A program made the position numbers and the translations under genes. From Verrucomicrobiia bacterium (GTDB lineage: Bacteria > Verrucomicrobiota > Verrucomicrobiia > Limisphaerales > UBA11358): a stretch of 51,246 nt of DNA. This document shows positions 48,401 to 51,246 of this stretch, one piece after another; within the stretch, counting starts at the first letter, position 1; each line of letters opens with the position of its first letter. The notes under the pieces were generated by a model. The model was not told the origin of the DNA. It made no database searches and worked only from the letters and a program-made list of their open reading frames with translations. The DNA is taken from positions 1-51,246 of the forward strand of contig JANWKE010000020.1 in assembly GCA_025451535.1 (NCBI GenBank), read 5' to 3'.

Positions 48401-49693
48401 AAAATATTCGGCGCGCTAACGGTTTATTCCTCCCAGATTGATGCCTTCAACCCCCAGGAAACGGCATTGTTGATGGAGCTCGCCGCTGACCTGGCCTTCG
48501 GCATTGCCACCCTGCGAAACCGGGTCCAGCGCAAGCACCTGGAGGAACAACTCCGACAGTCGCAAAAAATGGAGGCCGTCGGCCAGCTCGCGGGCGGAGT
48601 GGCGCATGACTTCAACAACATTCTCACCGTCATCCAGGGCAATGCCTCTCTCCTGTTGAATCCGCAACTTGACCCCGCGGAGAGATCCGGTTGTTCGCGC
48701 CAGATTGTCCAGGCCGCCGAGCGCGCCGCCAGCCTGACACGCCAGTTGCTCATTTTCAGCCGCAAGCAGGTCATGCGGCCGGCCAACGTGGACTTGAACG
48801 AAGTGGTTGCCAACCTGACCAGAATGTTGCGGCGCATTTTGGGTGAGGACATTGTACTGCAAACCAACTATGCCCCCGATCTGGCCCTGATTCACGCCGA
48901 CACCGGCATGATCGAACAGGTGCTCATGAATCTCCTGGTTAACGCGCGCGACGCGATGCCCACCGGCGGACAGTTGAGCATCGGTACCAGCAAGGAGAAA
49001 TTCACCAAGGCACAAGTGGAAAAAAATCCCGAAGCGGTCGCCGGGACGCACGTTCGTCTCACGGTCAGAGACACCGGCTGCGGCATCCCCGGGGAAAACC
49101 TGCCGCGCATTTTCGAGCCGTTTTTCACCACCAAGGCCGTTGGCAAGGGCACGGGGCTGGGACTGGCCACTGTTTACAGCATCATCCAGCAACATCGCGG
49201 CTGGATCACGGCCTCGAGCGAAGTCAACAAAGGCAGCACCTTTAACATCTATTTCCCCGCCATCGACGGCGGGTGGGCAGGAAAGGAACCCGCCCTCGCC
49301 GCCGTCAAACTGCCCCACGGCACGGGCACCATTCTGGTGGTTGAAGATGAACTGGCGGTGCGGGTGCTGGTCTCCAACCTGCTCCAGCGGTGCGGTTACA
49401 CCGTCCTGGCGGCAGAATCCGGCGTGGCGGCCTTGAAAGTCTGGCAGGAACATCAGGACCGGATCCAACTTTTGCTGACCGACATCATCATGCCCGACGG
49501 CATGAACGGCTATGAACTGGCCCAACAATTACAGGCCGCCAGACCCGGACTCAAGGTCGTCTACACCAGCGGATACAGCGGCGAAGTGGTTGGCAAAAGT
49601 CTCAGTTTGGTTGACGGCGCCAACTTTCTCCAAAAACCGTATCTACCCCAAAAACTCCTGCAAATTTTACAGGACCATCTCGGCCATAACTAG
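45419..49693 (+). CDS. Membrane-bound multi-PAS/GAF hybrid histidine kinase
   Basis: 1424 residues from ATG 45419. Two N-terminal membrane helices ([39 protein letters not shown]) enclose a short periplasmic loop. Then come six PAS domains: [17 protein letters not shown], a divergent one near [32 protein letters not shown] and [11 protein letters not shown], most closing with DITERK. A GAF domain follows ([25 protein letters not shown] to LTVYSSQ). HisKA has His1063 in [16 protein letters not shown], the HATPase_c has DTGCGIP and [10 protein letters not shown], and the receiver Asp1355 is in [13 protein letters not shown]. The kinase-receiver half is paralogous to that at 38351. The response output is not encoded here. 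Confidence 0.93.
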   Translation: MKNKPAKVALRTCLVYAVVGSAWILLSGRMLLAVVADPVLRNRFEIYKGWAFVAVTALLLYFVLRSQLRRWEQEVTERQRAEAALSKSDERFRILVEQAADAFFVHDRNGRILDVNRCACESLGYAREKLLQMNVLDLEPDSDLTDAQSVWDRIQPGEALTLNQRHRRRNGTIFPAEVRLGCFELDGQRFYLGLAREITERKQAEEALRNSERLLRVVMDLVPHFIFVKDRQSRHLLVNLACAEATNLTAEQMVGLSDLDMAPGSEQAKAFMRDDQEVITSGRPKFTEGKLTDARGRTRILQTTKIPFPSSSISPPIIKNGEPAIVGVAVDITTLKRTEEALKQSEERLHEVMRSTRCILNYGEMEAPEGWRERVMNEPQLFRWNFPVLNEEAAQEVFPLDVPPDKTYQQVWSENRHPDDFRQMHLVARDAFLQDAPFYRNEFRCTDKHGIEHWMQEFITIHKLGENRWQLFGINTDITDLKKSESALRESEAKFRSYVENAPVAVLVADEKGCLVDCNPAAGHLLGCDAATLLGTSIKDLHPAEDLEEVRQTYQLLATRKHVEGEYRFKRQDGKLIWVSLRAVMTGRGHSIGFCQDITERRQVAEAIANERQLLRTLIDLLPETFYVKDLDSRFLIANEALAKHFGKESPSQIVGRTDADFFSPEVAAEFRAAELKVLKGEPLMEHEGRGVSPDGRRCIHLTTKVPFRDSQGRIQGLVGIGRDITERKQAEETFLAQQKLLDNLIAAVPDLVYFKDGQSRFIRVNEAYARRARLTDVQAAAGKTDFDIFGEQHAREAYADEQRIMATGEPIINKEEREDWPDGRITWATSTKMPLLDSSGKIAGTMGISRDITERKQAEEELRRLNRSLQTLSKCNEVVVRATDEITLLTKICQIITEIGGFRLAWVGYAEQDEPKSVRPIAWAGNEAHYLENLQVSWADTERGRGPTGTSIRTGQSTTFSNLAENPNVVLWREEALRHGFGSSIGLPLKAGDKIFGALTVYSSQIDAFNPQETALLMELAADLAFGIATLRNRVQRKHLEEQLRQSQKMEAVGQLAGGVAHDFNNILTVIQGNASLLLNPQLDPAERSGCSRQIVQAAERAASLTRQLLIFSRKQVMRPANVDLNEVVANLTRMLRRILGEDIVLQTNYAPDLALIHADTGMIEQVLMNLLVNARDAMPTGGQLSIGTSKEKFTKAQVEKNPEAVAGTHVRLTVRDTGCGIPGENLPRIFEPFFTTKAVGKGTGLGLATVYSIIQQHRGWITASSEVNKGSTFNIYFPAIDGGWAGKEPALAAVKLPHGTGTILVVEDELAVRVLVSNLLQRCGYTVLAAESGVAALKVWQEHQDRIQLLLTDIIMPDGMNGYELAQQLQAARPGLKVVYTSGYSGEVVGKSLSLVDGANFLQKPYLPQKLLQILQDHLGHN

Positions 49694-49700
49694 GAAGGCA

Positions 49701-51011
49701 TTATCGGCCAGAGGGGTTGTCCCTTCCCGGAGGCGGCCAGAAGAAAAAGGCGAGCGCGGCGGCAGACAGCAAGGCCACCGTCAACGGCACCAGAAACAGG
49801 TGATGGAAATCAGTTGCGCCATTCTGCAGAAATGTTTCCTGCGCCAGCTTCGGACAAATGCTGTTGGCCACCAGCACGCCGACGCCCAGGATCATCACGT
49901 TGAAAAGTCCCTGCGCGCTCGCCCGCACGTCCTTGGGAAAATATTCCTCCGCAAAAATGTAAACGGCCGCGAAGAAAAAGGCGTAGCAGACGCCGTGGAG
50001 AATTTGCACCAGAATGATGAGCATCTCGTTCTGCGGGAAAAACGCCCAGACGGCAAAACGCACCGGATACGCCAGAATACCCAGGATCATGGTCGTGCGG
50101 TAGCCGAAGCGCTTCAAGGTCGCACCGAGGATGAACATCGTGAGCAGCTCGGCGATCTGGCCGACGCTCATCACCGGCATAATCCAGTTGCCGGGGATGC
50201 CGACGCCGCCCGCATCCCGGCCCGCACCGAGAAACGAACCCGCCCAATTGAAATAGCAATTGTGCACCACCGCATCCAGAAAGGTAACCACCCACAGTAC
50301 CAGCACAAAAGGATGCCGCAGAAGTTTCATCGCCTCGGCCCAGGCCAGTTTTTCCGCGCCACCCTCGCCGGCCTTCTTCGGCGGCGTGTGCGGCAACGTC
50401 AAACTGAAGGCCGCCAATAGCAGCGACGCCGCGCCGGCAACCACATAAGTCCATTTGGTCGCGCTCTGTAATGCGGGGCCGGTCAATCCATTGGCCAGCG
50501 CCGTGCCGATCCAACCGGCCATCCCGTGCGGATGGGCCGCGTGCACCTTGTCCCAATCCACCAGTATAAACGTAAACGGCCAGGCAGCCAGAATCCAGCC
50601 GAGCGTGCCGCCCATGCGGACGAAACCGAACTCCCGGGCGTCCTTCAAGTGCGCGAAGGCAATCTGGTTCGCAATCGAAAGGGTCGGCACGTAAACCAGG
50701 CAATAGACGAGCATCAGGCCGAAGAACGGCCAGAACGTCGTCGTGACCGCCAGGCCGAGCAGGGCGAGACCGCCCACGAGATGGCTGAACGCCATGAATT
50801 TTTCCGCCGCAAAATTCCGGTCGGCGAACTGGTTGCTGAAAAACATGCCGATGATGGCGGCGACGGGAAAGGTGTTCAAAACCAGGGAGTGTTGCAGCGG
50901 AGAAAAGCCCAAACCGGGCAGATAGCTGATAATGAGCGGTAGCCACGCGCCCCAGATGAAAAATTCCAGAACCATCATGCCGAACAGCCGGATGCGGAGA
51001 GGGTGGTTCAT
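49701..51011 (-). CDS. MFS permease of the nucleoside:H+ symporter type
   Basis: 436 residues from ATG 51011, 12 predicted helices. MNHPLRIRLFGMMVLEFFIWGAWLPLIISYL is the NHS (NupG/XapB) family start; FGFVRMGGTLGWILAAW and FAEEYFPKDVRASAQGLFNVMILGVG are typical later motifs. Substrates in E. coli are nucleosides; related transporters in this phylum may take other small molecules. A promoter pair on the same strand lies at 51050-51023. The gene ends eight bases from the convergent hybrid kinase gene, with no obvious terminator. Confidence 0.85.
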   Translation of the reverse strand: MNHPLRIRLFGMMVLEFFIWGAWLPLIISYLPGLGFSPLQHSLVLNTFPVAAIIGMFFSNQFADRNFAAEKFMAFSHLVGGLALLGLAVTTTFWPFFGLMLVYCLVYVPTLSIANQIAFAHLKDAREFGFVRMGGTLGWILAAWPFTFILVDWDKVHAAHPHGMAGWIGTALANGLTGPALQSATKWTYVVAGAASLLLAAFSLTLPHTPPKKAGEGGAEKLAWAEAMKLLRHPFVLVLWVVTFLDAVVHNCYFNWAGSFLGAGRDAGGVGIPGNWIMPVMSVGQIAELLTMFILGATLKRFGYRTTMILGILAYPVRFAVWAFFPQNEMLIILVQILHGVCYAFFFAAVYIFAEEYFPKDVRASAQGLFNVMILGVGVLVANSICPKLAQETFLQNGATDFHHLFLVPLTVALLSAAALAFFFWPPPGRDNPSGR

Positions 51012-51022
51012 GAACGGGCACG

Positions 51023-51050
51023 AGTTTGCTATTGGTTTCCTGAGGCGCAA
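51023..51050 (-). promoter_or_regulatory. Possible promoter of the nucleoside-type permease
   Basis: On the minus strand TTGCGC (51050-51045), a 16-base spacer, and CAAACT (51028-51023). The leader would be about five bases before ATG 51011. The last 127 bases of the window show nothing else recognisable. Confidence 0.35.
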
Positions 51051-51246
51051 TAAAATATTTACACGAATTTTTCTTGAGAAAATTCCCGACTGAAGCGATA
51101 TTGGAACAGTTAGAAACACGAATTGCTCTTTGATTGAAAACCTGAATTTACCCTGCCCTGTTCGTGATTAGGCAACTAATCCTTGAACCGTAATTATACG
51201 ATCCCGGGACCCAAGCCGGGGCTGCGGCCGACACGCCTTCACTGGA

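Noticed and set aside
51120-51246. A possible tRNA or other RNA gene at the window end
   Set aside because: No cloverleaf or T-loop sequence could be drawn; the stretch looks like ordinary intergenic DNA.

Overview
The window looks like a chromosomal segment of a free-living Verrucomicrobiota bacterium, probably near Pedosphaera/Limisphaera; this is an inference. It rests on a moderately GC-rich sequence, a PEP-CTERM protein, a LamG-VanZ protein, a sugar dehydrogenase fused to a diheme cytochrome, many PAS/histidine-kinase proteins, heptose synthesis (a Gram-negative envelope) and heptanucleotide repeats of the kind translated as FTIYDLR. No phage, insertion sequence, integrase, CRISPR array, tRNA or rRNA was found.

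Layout. 1-5.7 kb: the tail of a response regulator, a LamG-VanZ membrane protein, two very small coupled ORFs, pyrK-pyrD, an AmpG-like transporter on the minus strand and a two-helix channel-like protein. 5.8-10.4 kb: a DapF homologue whose two catalytic cysteines are serines, then a minus-strand two-gene phosphorelay (hybrid kinase plus REC-Hpt-REC protein). 10.5-15.5 kb: 2-oxoacid dehydrogenase E1 alpha, E1 beta and E2, a macrodomain protein and a secreted GH5 glycosidase. 15.5-17.8 kb: a cysteine-rich PAS protein and the ribosomal operon rpsP-khpA-trmD-rplS, lacking rimM. 17.9-26.1 kb: Uma2, a small secreted protein, a eukaryotic-type hisA, a PEP-CTERM protein, the dehydrogenase-cytochrome fusion, thiG and an outer-membrane barrel. 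26.2-36.9 kb: rfaE1, panB, a PilT-like ATPase, a small conserved-looking protein, esterase plus haem-binding protein, a secreted PPC protein, a PIG-L deacetylase coupled to a P1B-4 metal ATPase, and pckG. 37-51 kb: FIST sensor plus PAS hybrid kinase, a GNAT acetyltransferase, alaS, a six-PAS/GAF hybrid kinase and a nucleoside-type permease.

Three features run through the window. First, several genes have a sigma70-type promoter whose -10 box ends about seven bases before the ATG, predicting leaderless mRNAs (dapF homologue, E1 alpha, hisA, and nearly Uma2, pyrK and pckG). Second, the pyrK start region exists in three related versions: the intact gene and two mini-ORFs whose stop codons overlap the start of the next gene. 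Third, tandem heptanucleotide repeats sit against gene ends at pyrK, khpA/trmD and thiG. Housekeeping genes here (pyrimidine, histidine, thiamine, pantothenate, gluconeogenesis, translation) are mixed with an unusually dense set of signalling proteins.
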